A stretch of DNA of 21,619 nucleotides, taken from positions 1 through 21,619 of the forward strand of contig JAZSMU010000120.1 of NCBI GenBank assembly GCA_045536045.1. Direction: 5' to 3'. The position numbers were made by a program, and so were the translations under genes. The notes beneath the pieces are model-generated. The model saw only the letters and a program-made list of their open reading frames with translations. It was not told the origin of the DNA and made no database searches. Of this stretch, positions 1 to 7,385 are shown in pieces (the stretch's first letter is position 1; the number at the start of each line of letters is the position of its first letter). The stretch is from RGIG1918 sp045536045 (GTDB taxonomy: Bacteria > Cyanobacteriota > Vampirovibrionia > Gastranaerophilales > Gastranaerophilaceae).

Positions 1-951
1 CCTGGAATTTCTCAAGGCACACTTCAAGCTATGTATGAGTTTCAAACATACATCACAACTCTATGCAACACAGATGTTTCAAATGCTTCAGTATATGATG
101 GTGCTAGTGCTTTAGCTGAAGCACTTTTGATGGCAGTTAGATTAAAAAAGAAAAACAAAGTTTTTGTTAAAAACACAATTAACCCAAAATATATTGAAGT
201 TGTTAAAACATATCTTTGGGCTCAAGATATTGAAGTTGTTATAGGCAAAACACCAGAAGAAAATGGCGAATATTCAGCTGTTGCTTACCAATATCCAAAC
301 TATTTTGGAGAAATGGAAGAGCCATTAACTTCAAAAAATGGCGAAATTGTAGTAGCATCAGTTGACCTTGTTGCATTATCTATAATAGAGCCACCTAAAG
401 CTGATATTTACACAGGCGATTTTGGCTCATTTGGCTTAGCACTAAACTTTGGTGGACCATATGGTGGCTTTGTTGCCGTTAAAGACGAATATAAAAGACA
501 GCTTCCAGGAAGAATTATAGGCAAAACTATTGATAAAAACGGAAAAGACGCATACTGCTTAACTCTTGCAGCACGCGAACAACATATAAGAAGAGAAAAA
601 GCAACAAGCAATATTTGCTCAAACCAATCTTTATGTGCACTAACAGCCACAGTTTATTTAAGCTTATTAGGAAAAGACGGACTTCAAAAAGTTGCAGTTA
701 AATCTTATGAAAACGCACACAAATTAGCAGATATGCTTATTGAAAATGGCTTTAAAGTTTTGGGCAAAGACTTTTTCCAAGAATTTGTTATTGAGGTTAA
801 TTCTGCAGATAAATTCCTTGAAAATATGAATAACAAAGGAATTTGGGCTGGTATTAAAGTTGATGAAAACAAAATTTTAGTTGCAACAACAGAAGTTCTA
901 GATGATGAAGATTTAGAATTTTACCTAAAATCTGCTAAAGAAAGCAATTAA
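1..951 (+). CDS. gcvPA: Glycine dehydrogenase (decarboxylating) subunit 1, 5'-truncated by window edge
   Basis: N-terminal half-subunit of the P protein of the glycine cleavage system, which decarboxylates glycine and passes the aminomethyl group to the lipoyl H protein in the cytoplasm. The frame is open from base 1 (first residues PGISQGTLQA), so the start lies upstream. About 316 residues are visible of a family length near 445. Family landmarks are GISQGTLQ, the SVYDGASALAEA block, the NFGGPYGGF block and REQHIRREKATSNICSNQ. The PLP-binding lysine belongs to the partner subunit (gcvPB), so its absence here is expected. The stop overlaps the convergent gene by 4 bp. gcvPB does not follow on this strand, although it usually sits directly downstream; it must be elsewhere. 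Identification is secure. Confidence 0.95.
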   Translation, partial: PGISQGTLQAMYEFQTYITTLCNTDVSNASVYDGASALAEALLMAVRLKKKNKVFVKNTINPKYIEVVKTYLWAQDIEVVIGKTPEENGEYSAVAYQYPNYFGEMEEPLTSKNGEIVVASVDLVALSIIEPPKADIYTGDFGSFGLALNFGGPYGGFVAVKDEYKRQLPGRIIGKTIDKNGKDAYCLTLAAREQHIRREKATSNICSNQSLCALTATVYLSLLGKDGLQKVAVKSYENAHKLADMLIENGFKVLGKDFFQEFVIEVNSADKFLENMNNKGIWAGIKVDENKILVATTEVLDDEDLEFYLKSAKESN

Positions 952-1385
952 AAATACAAAGGTCCTTCGCCGTGTTTTTCAAGTGCTGGTTTTAAAACTT
1001 TTTCAACTAATTCGTTTACATCTTCTTCTTTTGCAAGACCATTTTTTAAAATTCCAATATAATCATCAACAAGTTCTTTTTCTTCTTTATCTAAAAAACA
1101 CCCATAAGCACCACCAGCATGTCCTGCTTGTGAATTGTGTTCTAGTGCAAAACCATTTACAGCATAGCATTCATTATAGCTTCCGTCTATTTTTTCTATC
1201 CTCAAATTATGGGCTTTTGATGAATTTCTAGACACAACAGACACACGCCAAGAGCCAACATTTTTTTGAATTTCAAAGAAATCTTGTGTTGGTGCTGTTA
1301 CTCTTGGAGTTTCTTCTTGTTTTTTGGGTTTCTTTTTAGACCCCCATAATCCAGCAAAGCTTGTGCCTATTTGTGAAATTCGCAT
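948..1385 (-). CDS. Small hypothetical protein (145 aa)
   Basis: I do not recognise the family. The N-terminus (MRISQIGTSFAGLWG) is followed by a lysine-rich stretch (about 17-24) and a proline/threonine linker (about 25-34). A compact domain follows from about residue 36, with strand-like segments (NVGSWRVSVVSR, NLRIEKIDGSYNECYAVNGF) and a glycine/histidine-rich stretch near 84-94 (NSQAGHAGGAY). It ends in two probable helices (about 98-135). No signal peptide or membrane segment is evident. The start is ATG with a weak AAGG about 7 nt upstream. A TATAAA at 1406-1411 could be its -10. It lies just beyond the gdhA terminator and overlaps the end of gcvPA by 4 bp, tail to tail. The length and start signal support a real gene; the function is unknown. 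Confidence 0.72.
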   Translation of the reverse strand: MRISQIGTSFAGLWGSKKKPKKQEETPRVTAPTQDFFEIQKNVGSWRVSVVSRNSSKAHNLRIEKIDGSYNECYAVNGFALEHNSQAGHAGGAYGCFLDKEEKELVDDYIGILKNGLAKEEDVNELVEKVLKPALEKHGEGPLYF

Positions 1386-1419
1386 ATTTTTGCCTTGTTG
1401 ATTAGTTTATAAATTAAAA

Positions 1420-1455
1420 AAACTACAAGAGATATTTTATTGCCTCTTGTAGTTT
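1420..1455 (-). terminator. Rho-independent terminator of gdhA
   Basis: A perfect 12-bp inverted repeat (AAACTACAAGAG at 1420-1431 and CTCTTGTAGTTT at 1444-1455) has a 12-nt loop. Read on the minus strand it begins 20 nt after the gdhA stop and runs into TTTTAATTT. The stem is AT-rich but long. It separates gdhA from the small gene at 948-1385. Confidence 0.8.
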
Positions 1456-1474
1456 ATTTTATAAAGTTATATTG

Positions 1475-2830
1475 CTAAATAACTCCTTGAGCTTCCATAG
1501 CTTCAGCTATTTTCATAAAGCCAGCAATGTTTGCACCTGCAACATAATTTTGTGGCATATTATAGTCTTTAGTTGCCTTGTCGCAAGCTTTAAATATATT
1601 TGTCATAATAGCATCTAGTTTTTGATTAACTTCTTCAAATGTCCAAGATAATCTAATTGAATTTTGGCTCATTTCTAATCCAGAAGTTGCGACACCACCA
1701 GCATTTGCAGCTTTTGCTGGAGCTAAAAGAACTTTGTTTTTCAAGAAATATTCAATAGCATCTATTGTTGTTGGCATATTCGCACCTTCGCCAACAGCCA
1801 CAACGCCATTTTTAACCATTAATTTAGCAGCATCAAGATTTATATCATTTTGAGTTGCACAAGGAAGTGCAATATCTGCTTTAACTGTCCAAACTTTTGG
1901 AATTTCGCCTTTAACATTTTCCATATATTGAGCTTTTGGGTTGTATTCTAAATATTCTTTAATTCTGCCTCTTTTAACTTCTTTAATTTCTTTAACAAAA
2001 TCTAAGTTAATTCCGTCATTGTCTACAATACAACCTGTAGAATCACTCATTGCAAGCACTTTAACACCATATTCTTGAGCTTTTTGTGCAGCATAAATTG
2101 CAACATTACCACTTCCTGAAATAATTGCAGTTTTGCCTTTAAGGCTCATTTCATTGGCTTTTAGCATTTCTCTCATAAAATACATCAAGCCAAAACCTGT
2201 TGCTTCTTTTCTTGCCAAAGAGCCACCATAAGTTAGCCCCTTTCCTGTCAAAACGCCAGCTTCATATTGGTTTTTAATTCTTCTATATTGACCAAACATA
2301 TAGCCAACTTCACGAGCACCAACACCAATATCGCCTGCTGGAACATCTAGGTTATGTCCAATGTGACGATATAATTCTGTCATAAAGCTTTGGCAAAATC
2401 TCATAACTTCATTATCTGATTTTCCTTTTGGGTCAAAATCTGAACCACCTTTAGCGCCGCCCATAGGAAGACTTGTTAAAGAGTTTTTAAAGCATTGTTC
2501 AAATGCCAAAAATTTCATAATGCTTTGGTTAACAGATGGATGAAAACGAAGTCCACCTTTGTATGGCCCAATAACACCATTAAATTGAACTCTGTAGCCT
2601 CTATTTACTTGAACAAAACCATTATCATCTACCCAAGGAACTCTGAATGTTATAATTCTTTCTGGTTCAACAAGTCTTTCTAAAAACGCAATTTTTCTAT
2701 ATTTTTCTTCGTTTTTTTCAATAACAGGTTTTAATGTCATTAAAACTTCTTTAACTGCTTGCTGAAACTCAGGTTCATTAGCATTTATTTTTTGCACTCT
2801 TTCTAAAATTTCTTCAATGTATTGTGCCAT
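1475..2830 (-). CDS. gdhA: NADP-type glutamate dehydrogenase, 451 aa
   Basis: Cytoplasmic hexameric enzyme that reductively aminates 2-oxoglutarate with ammonium to glutamate, a nitrogen-assimilation step. Length and motifs fit the ~450-residue bacterial/fungal GDH class. The glutamate site has GPYKGGLRFHPSV at 88-100 and the catalytic-lysine loop LPMGGAKGGSDFDPKGKSD at 121-139 (K127), with the catalytic Asp in VPAGDIGVGAREVG (D167). The dinucleotide-binding Rossmann loop is SGSGNVA at 238-244. The start is ATG behind a strong GGAGGAAGT. It has its own extended -10 promoter and terminator, so it is probably monocistronic. The coenzyme preference (NADP) is inferred from family membership, not read from residues. 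Identification is secure. Confidence 0.97.
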   Translation of the reverse strand: MAQYIEEILERVQKINANEPEFQQAVKEVLMTLKPVIEKNEEKYRKIAFLERLVEPERIITFRVPWVDDNGFVQVNRGYRVQFNGVIGPYKGGLRFHPSVNQSIMKFLAFEQCFKNSLTSLPMGGAKGGSDFDPKGKSDNEVMRFCQSFMTELYRHIGHNLDVPAGDIGVGAREVGYMFGQYRRIKNQYEAGVLTGKGLTYGGSLARKEATGFGLMYFMREMLKANEMSLKGKTAIISGSGNVAIYAAQKAQEYGVKVLAMSDSTGCIVDNDGINLDFVKEIKEVKRGRIKEYLEYNPKAQYMENVKGEIPKVWTVKADIALPCATQNDINLDAAKLMVKNGVVAVGEGANMPTTIDAIEYFLKNKVLLAPAKAANAGGVATSGLEMSQNSIRLSWTFEEVNQKLDAIMTNIFKACDKATKDYNMPQNYVAGANIAGFMKIAEAMEAQGVI

Positions 2831-2857
2831 ACTTCCTCCATTATTTTTAATGAAAAA

Positions 2858-2866
2858 ATTTTAGCA
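2858..2866 (-). promoter_or_regulatory. Extended -10 promoter of gdhA
   Basis: TGC-TAAAAT reads on the minus strand 27 nt before the gdhA ATG, giving a leader of about 20 nt that contains the strong SD. No good -35 is seen. Just upstream, TTAATGTGC recurs as TTAATTGTGC, and TGTG-CAAAA-CACA forms a short inverted repeat that could be an operator; this last point is speculative. Confidence 0.45.
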
Positions 2867-2898
2867 CAATTAAGTGTGTTTTGCACATTAAATTTTTA

Positions 2899-4176
2899 TT
2901 AAGATAACAAAATTCCTGCAATACAAGCAGACATATATGAAGCTAATGTTCCACAAATTAGAGCTTTAATACCAAATCTTGAAAGATTTTTTCTAATATT
3001 TGGTGCAATTTCACCAATACCACCAATTTGCATAGCAACAGAGCCAAAGTTAGCAAAGCCACAAAGAGCAAAAGTCGCAATTATAAAGCTTTTATCTGAA
3101 ATCATTTCTTTAACATTCATAAGGTCTGTGTAGGCAATTGTTTCATTCAAAATCATTTTTGTTCCCATTAATTGCCCAACAACATCAGCTTGTTGCCAAA
3201 CAACACCCATTGCCCACGCAAACACAGCAAAAATCTTTCCAACCAAAACTTTCATTGAAAGATTAGTTAAATCAATTCCTACGGCAGAAAAATTCAAATG
3301 GCAAGTATTTGCCATAAATAAGCCAATTTTAGCTAAAATAAAGTCTATCATTGCAATTAGAGCAACAAGAGCAATTAACATCGCAATAACATTCAAAGAA
3401 ACTTTCATACCCTCAGAAGCACCTTTTGCAATTGCATCAATCACATTAACGCTTGTTCTCCTTTTGCTAATTTTAACCGTCTTTTTAGTTTCAGGTTCAT
3501 CAACTTCTGGATGAACAATTTTTGCTATAACAATACCACCAGGAATCGCCATAATTGAAGCTGCAAGCAAGTATTCAGCAGGTATTCCCATACCAACATA
3601 AATTGCCATAACACCAACAGAAATGCACGCCATAGAACCTGACATAGAAGTTAAAATTTCACTTTTTGTAAGGTTTGGAAGATATTGTTTAATCATCATT
3701 TGTGCACTAACTTGACCAACAAATGGACTAGCAACATTAGAAAGAGCTTCAGCACCCGAAATGTCTAAAAGTTTGTTCATAATTTTACCAAGAGCTGCAA
3801 CAACTCTTTGCATAATGCCATAGTAATAAAGAATATTAACAAACATCATAACAAAAATAAAAGTTGCAATAAGTTGAAGTGCAAAAATGAATGCTGTGTC
3901 TCCAAACATATCAGACAATTTTTCTGGATTACTTGTTAAAAATCCAAAAACAAAATTTCCACCTTCTAGAGAAAATTCTAAAAGTTTTTCAATACCAGCA
4001 CCTAAAGCTGAAAACATCTTTTGACCAAATGGAATTTTGAGAATAAAAACACCAAGCCCAATTTGCAATATAAGCCCAACTATAACTGTTTTTAAATTAA
4101 TTCTTTTTTTGTTATTAGACATTAAAAAACTAATTAAAAGTATTAAAACTATCCCTAAAATTCCTAAAAATCTCAT
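2899..4176 (-). CDS. Concentrative nucleoside transporter (CNT/NupC family), 425 aa
   Basis: Inner-membrane, cation-coupled importer of the CNT family, with about eight or more hydrophobic segments. Diagnostic features are the paired re-entrant motifs: FVGQVSAQMMIKQYLP in the first half (about 152-167), and GTKMILNETIAY (338-349) with FALCGFANFGSVAMQIGGIG (369-388) in the second. Residues matching the ribose-contact set of Vibrio cholerae CNT (Glu in LNE, Asn and Ser in ANFGS) are kept. The usual GQT/S-E base-contact triplet is GQVS here, so the substrate may differ. A charged cytoplasmic loop lies near 222-243. The ATG is preceded by AAGGAAATAA and overlaps the stop of the upstream binding-protein gene (ATGA), which suggests translational coupling. 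The family is secure; the substrate is not. Confidence 0.93.
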   Translation of the reverse strand: MRFLGILGIVLILLISFLMSNNKKRINLKTVIVGLILQIGLGVFILKIPFGQKMFSALGAGIEKLLEFSLEGGNFVFGFLTSNPEKLSDMFGDTAFIFALQLIATFIFVMMFVNILYYYGIMQRVVAALGKIMNKLLDISGAEALSNVASPFVGQVSAQMMIKQYLPNLTKSEILTSMSGSMACISVGVMAIYVGMGIPAEYLLAASIMAIPGGIVIAKIVHPEVDEPETKKTVKISKRRTSVNVIDAIAKGASEGMKVSLNVIAMLIALVALIAMIDFILAKIGLFMANTCHLNFSAVGIDLTNLSMKVLVGKIFAVFAWAMGVVWQQADVVGQLMGTKMILNETIAYTDLMNVKEMISDKSFIIATFALCGFANFGSVAMQIGGIGEIAPNIRKNLSRFGIKALICGTLASYMSACIAGILLS

Positions 4177-5402
4177 TTATTTCCTTTCAACTTATCTATT
4201 TCATCTGCCAAGATTTTAATTTCTGTTTCTATGTTTTTATTCAAAACTAAACAATTTTCTAAAGTTTTATTAATTATATCATTAATTGATTTTTTATTGT
4301 CATATCCAAAATCATTTTGAATTAAATTATTAAGCTGATTAGCACCAATTATTCTTGCAACTTCAATAGGTTCAGATGATTTCGCAATTTTGAAATAATC
4401 ATCACTAAGAGCATATTTATTCACAGGCAAAACTCCCGTCAATTTAGAGAGTTTCAATTGATTTTCTTTGTTTGTAAGCTGAATTGCAAATTCAAGTGCT
4501 AAATCTTTATTTTTTGCTTTTTTGGGTATAACTAAATTCATCAAGGCAACATCATATTTGCCATTTTTGCCAACTAATTGAGTGCTGACAGCACTTTTTT
4601 TATAAATATCTGGAGCAGAATCTTTAACCATTTTTATAAAATTTGCCCCAACAACAATTGTAGCTGAGTTTTCTGCCATATATTTTTCAACAATTTCTCT
4701 ATGGTTTAAGGTTAAACTGCTTTTTGAAATATAATTTTTATCATAGTAATTTTTAAATAGTTTATATGGCAAAACTCCACTATTTTCAATTGTTTCAGAG
4801 TTGTAAATATCATATTTGTTCAAAATTTTAGAAAAAGTATCGTTTTCATTTAGATTAATTGAAATTGAATATTTTCCAACCTTAGAAATTTTATCAGAAA
4901 TTTTGTATAGCTCATCATAAGTTTTAGGCACTGAATTAATACCTGCTTTTTTGAAGATTTCCTTGTTATATAGTGTTGTTGAGCTTGTTGCATAAAAAGG
5001 AATTGCAAAAGTTTTTCCCTCATATTTTAAAATATTCAAAATTTCAGGGCTAAATTGAACTAAATTTTTATCATCAATAAATTCTAATGCATCTTTTTTA
5101 GCTAAAACTGAAGAAAAATCTGGGTTTAAATTAACCAAATCTGGAGGAGTTGAAGATAAGGTTGAAGCTAAAATTCTTTTTTGAGTTTCTGCAATTGGAA
5201 TATCTATCCAAACAACATTAATATCAGGGTGCTTTAATTTGAATTGAGAAATATTTTCTTCAATTAATTCATCTGCAACACCTTTTAATTGAATTGTCCA
5301 AAAAACAAATTCATTATTCTTTTTGGGTTTTGAAAAAACTACAACACCACACCAAATGATAGAAAAAATTATTAAGAGTAATAAAAAAATCTTTCTTATC
5401 AT
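4173..5402 (-). CDS. Membrane-anchored extracellular solute-binding protein (ABC sugar-binding type), 409 aa
   Basis: Periplasmic-binding-protein fold resembling family 1 sugar-binding lipoproteins. An N-terminal hydrophobic segment (MIRKIFLLLLIIFSIIWCG) is followed by lobe motifs: FVFWTI, the DELIEENISQFKLKHPDINV pattern, PDLVNLNPDFSS, FAIPFYATSSTTLYNKEIFKKAG and a late KEFA-like region (DLALEFAIQLTNKENQLKLSKLTG). A cysteine lies near the end of the hydrophobic segment, but the preceding IIW is a poor lipobox, so it is probably an uncleaved anchor or an atypical signal. The frame stays open 20 codons further upstream to another Met, but that extension runs into rarA and is unlike a signal peptide. 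The chosen ATG has a -10 six bases ahead. No ABC permease or ATPase gene adjoins it; instead it overlaps a CNT transporter gene by 4 bp. The ligand is unknown. Confidence 0.85.
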   Translation of the reverse strand: MIRKIFLLLLIIFSIIWCGVVVFSKPKKNNEFVFWTIQLKGVADELIEENISQFKLKHPDINVVWIDIPIAETQKRILASTLSSTPPDLVNLNPDFSSVLAKKDALEFIDDKNLVQFSPEILNILKYEGKTFAIPFYATSSTTLYNKEIFKKAGINSVPKTYDELYKISDKISKVGKYSISINLNENDTFSKILNKYDIYNSETIENSGVLPYKLFKNYYDKNYISKSSLTLNHREIVEKYMAENSATIVVGANFIKMVKDSAPDIYKKSAVSTQLVGKNGKYDVALMNLVIPKKAKNKDLALEFAIQLTNKENQLKLSKLTGVLPVNKYALSDDYFKIAKSSEPIEVARIIGANQLNNLIQNDFGYDNKKSINDIINKTLENCLVLNKNIETEIKILADEIDKLKGNK

Positions 5403-5410
5403 GCTACAAT
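5402..5410 (+). promoter_or_regulatory. Extended -10 promoter of rarA, predicted leaderless
   Basis: TGC-TACAAT (hexamer 5405-5410) ends exactly 6 nt before the rarA ATG at 5417, so the predicted +1 is the A of the start codon. No Shine-Dalgarno sequence is present. No clear -35 is seen. It overlaps the divergent promoter on the other strand. Confidence 0.55.
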
Positions 5411-5414
5411 TATA
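5409..5414 (-). promoter_or_regulatory. -10 promoter of the solute-binding protein gene, predicted leaderless
   Basis: TATAAT on the minus strand ends exactly 6 nt before the ATG at 5402. Only 14 bp separate the two divergent start codons, and the two -10 hexamers share 2 bp. No SD sequence is present for either gene. Confidence 0.55.
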
Positions 5415-5416
5415 CA

Positions 5417-6637
5417 ATGAACTTGTTTGATAACCTAGAAGAAAAAAATAAGCAAATTCCATTGGCTGAAATTATGCGTCCTAAGAGCCTTGAAGAATAT
5501 TTTGGGCAAGAAGGCGTTATTAACAAAAATACACCAATTTATAATCTTCTTTTGCAAAAAAGATTATTCTCAATTATTTTATACGGACCTCCAGGAGTTG
5601 GAAAAACAACTTTAGCAAGGCTTATTGCAAAAAACAATGGTGCAAATTTTATAGAATTATCGGCAGTAACATCAGGCGTTAAAGATGTTAAAGAAGCAGT
5701 TGATAGGGCAAAAGAAAGCTTGAGAGCAGGCACACCTACTGTTTTATTTATAGACGAAATTCATAGATACTCAAAAACTCAACAAGACGCACTTTTGCCA
5801 CATCTTGAAAAAGGAACAATTCATCTTATAGCATCTACAACTGAAAATCCAAGTTTTCAAGTTATTCCTGCATTAATTTCAAGATGTCAAGTTATTATGC
5901 TTAAAAGTTTAAGCGAAGATAATATAAAAAATATTGCCTTAAATGGCTTTGAATATTTAAAGAAAAATTACCCTAATTGCGAAACAATTGAAGATGACGC
6001 CCTAGATTTAATTGCAAGATTATCTGGAGGGGACGCAAGAAGTGCTTTAAATATGATTGAAGGGTCATTTTTTGGCGTTTTTGAAGATAAAAAAATTACA
6101 GTCAAAGTTGTTGAAGGAATTGTTCAAAAAAAATCTCCAAAATATTCTTCAAATGAGCATTACGACTTAATTAGTGCTTTTCAAAAAAGTCTTAGAGGCT
6201 CAAATCCAGACGCAGCCATTTATTATATGGCAAAAATGTTAGCTTCAGGCGAAGACCCACTGTATATTGCAAGAAGAATGCTTGTTGTTGCTTCAGAAGA
6301 TGTCGGTTGTGCAGATTTTAGAGCAATTTTAGTTGCAAATGCTGCTATTAGTGCAATTAAAGAATTAGGAATGCCAGAAGCAAGAATTGCTATGGCACAA
6401 GCAGTTGAATTTATTGCAAAAGCCAAAAAATCTAATAAAGCAATTATGGCAATTGATTCAGCTATGGCAGATATTGAAGCTGGGCTAGATTTTATGCCTC
6501 CAAACCACTTAAGAGATGCTCATTATAAAGATGCACACAAATACGGCGTTGGTGGCTATATTTACACACACGACCACCCAGATGTTTATCAAGAATTTAT
6601 GCCAGATGAGCTTGTTGGGAAAAAGTATTTCAATTAA
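5417..6637 (+). CDS. rarA: Replication-associated recombination ATPase RarA (MgsA), 406 aa
   Basis: AAA+ ATPase of the clamp-loader group that acts at stalled replication forks with SSB and RecA. The N-terminus MNLFDN followed by PLAEIMRPKSLEEYFGQ is the usual start of the family, which supports this ATG despite the lack of an SD. Walker A is GPPGVGKT (57-64), Walker B is VLFIDE (109-114), and the sensor-1 region is ASTTENPSF (139-147). Sensor 2 lies in LSGGDARSALNMIE (about 204-217). The C-terminal oligomerisation part (ASGEDPLYIARRMLVVASEDVG, PEARIAMAQAVEFIAKAKKSN, MPPNHLRDAHY) is complete, and length is normal. It is transcribed divergently from the binding-protein gene and abuts the PIG-L-like gene tail to tail with no bases between stops. 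Identification is secure. Confidence 0.96.
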   Translation: MNLFDNLEEKNKQIPLAEIMRPKSLEEYFGQEGVINKNTPIYNLLLQKRLFSIILYGPPGVGKTTLARLIAKNNGANFIELSAVTSGVKDVKEAVDRAKESLRAGTPTVLFIDEIHRYSKTQQDALLPHLEKGTIHLIASTTENPSFQVIPALISRCQVIMLKSLSEDNIKNIALNGFEYLKKNYPNCETIEDDALDLIARLSGGDARSALNMIEGSFFGVFEDKKITVKVVEGIVQKKSPKYSSNEHYDLISAFQKSLRGSNPDAAIYYMAKMLASGEDPLYIARRMLVVASEDVGCADFRAILVANAAISAIKELGMPEARIAMAQAVEFIAKAKKSNKAIMAIDSAMADIEAGLDFMPPNHLRDAHYKDAHKYGVGGYIYTHDHPDVYQEFMPDELVGKKYFN

Positions 6638-7378
6638 TTATTTAACTAAGCCCAAGAAATCTTTAATTTCTAGAACGCAAAAGGCTTCTGCATAGTCTTT
6701 TCTAACTCTTGCACCTCTAAATTTATTAAGCCCTAAAACATTTTCAAACCAATTTCCATAGGAATTTCTTGTTTTATAGCAATCTGTTAGTTCTTTTTTA
6801 ATTTTAACTTTTTTAGAAATGTCATAATAGAAGTTTGGCATAATTAAAGCAGAATTAACTTCAAATAAGATTATTTTTAAATCTCTTTTGCACTCAGTAT
6901 ATTTCAAAATTTCTGCCATACTTTTCAAAATTGCAATATCATCTTTATTTGTGCTAAATAAATTTGGCAAGAAAAGATAGTCTGTGTCTGCAATATTAAT
7001 TTTTTCAAATATTTTTCTATTTTGCCACAACTCCCCAGGGTTGATGTCAAAATTTTTATACCCAGCTGGGCGTAAAAGGTCCATTGCAGTTTTGTATTCA
7101 TTATGAACAACGATTTTTGAATTAACAGAAGTTGTATATTCTTTGTCATTATAGCCAGAACACATTGTCAAAATTTCAAAATTCTTCGGATAAGAAAGCA
7201 TAAAACCACCCATTCCAAGACACTCATCCATAGGATTTGAGGCTATCACAAGGCATTTGTCATCAAGATTAATTTTTATTTCTTGTGGTTTTATATTTGT
7301 ATCTAAAACCAGCCTATCAATCCTTGCGGCGATAAAGCTGGTTATTTTTTTATGAATTTTTAAAAAATGAATATACAT
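6638..7378 (-). CDS. PIG-L/LmbE-family protein with degraded active site, 246 aa
   Basis: Family membership rests on the first-strand motif CLVIASNPMDECLGMGG (about 43-59), aligned with VIAPHPDDExLGxGG, and on the C-terminal block EVNSALIMPNFYYDIS / KKELTDCYKTRNS / GLNKFRG / YAEAF, typical of LmbE-like N-acetylglucosaminyl deacetylases. These enzymes are zinc hydrolases that remove N-acetyl groups from GlcNAc conjugates. Here the HPDDE signature reads NPMDE: the first zinc His is Asn and the catalytic Asp is Met. The later HPDH-type zinc motif is replaced by STNKDD (about 149-154). It is therefore probably a pseudoenzyme or binds something else. No signal peptide is clear. It starts 7 bp after the nrdJ stop, with only a weak upstream AGG inside nrdJ, so it is probably co-transcribed with nrdJ. 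Confidence 0.8.
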   Translation of the reverse strand: MYIHFLKIHKKITSFIAARIDRLVLDTNIKPQEIKINLDDKCLVIASNPMDECLGMGGFMLSYPKNFEILTMCSGYNDKEYTTSVNSKIVVHNEYKTAMDLLRPAGYKNFDINPGELWQNRKIFEKINIADTDYLFLPNLFSTNKDDIAILKSMAEILKYTECKRDLKIILFEVNSALIMPNFYYDISKKVKIKKELTDCYKTRNSYGNWFENVLGLNKFRGARVRKDYAEAFCVLEIKDFLGLVK

Positions 7379-7385
7379 TTAATTT

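Noticed and set aside
2867..2889. NtcA or CRP operator upstream of gdhA
   Set aside because: TGTG-N5-CACA lacks the GTA-N8-TAC pattern of NtcA and the TGTGA-N6-TCACA spacing of CRP.
5403..5462. Longer N-terminus for the solute-binding protein (20 extra codons to a Met at 5462)
   Set aside because: It would overlap the rarA coding start, lacks an SD, and puts residues unlike a signal peptide before the basic-hydrophobic MIRKIFLLLL start.
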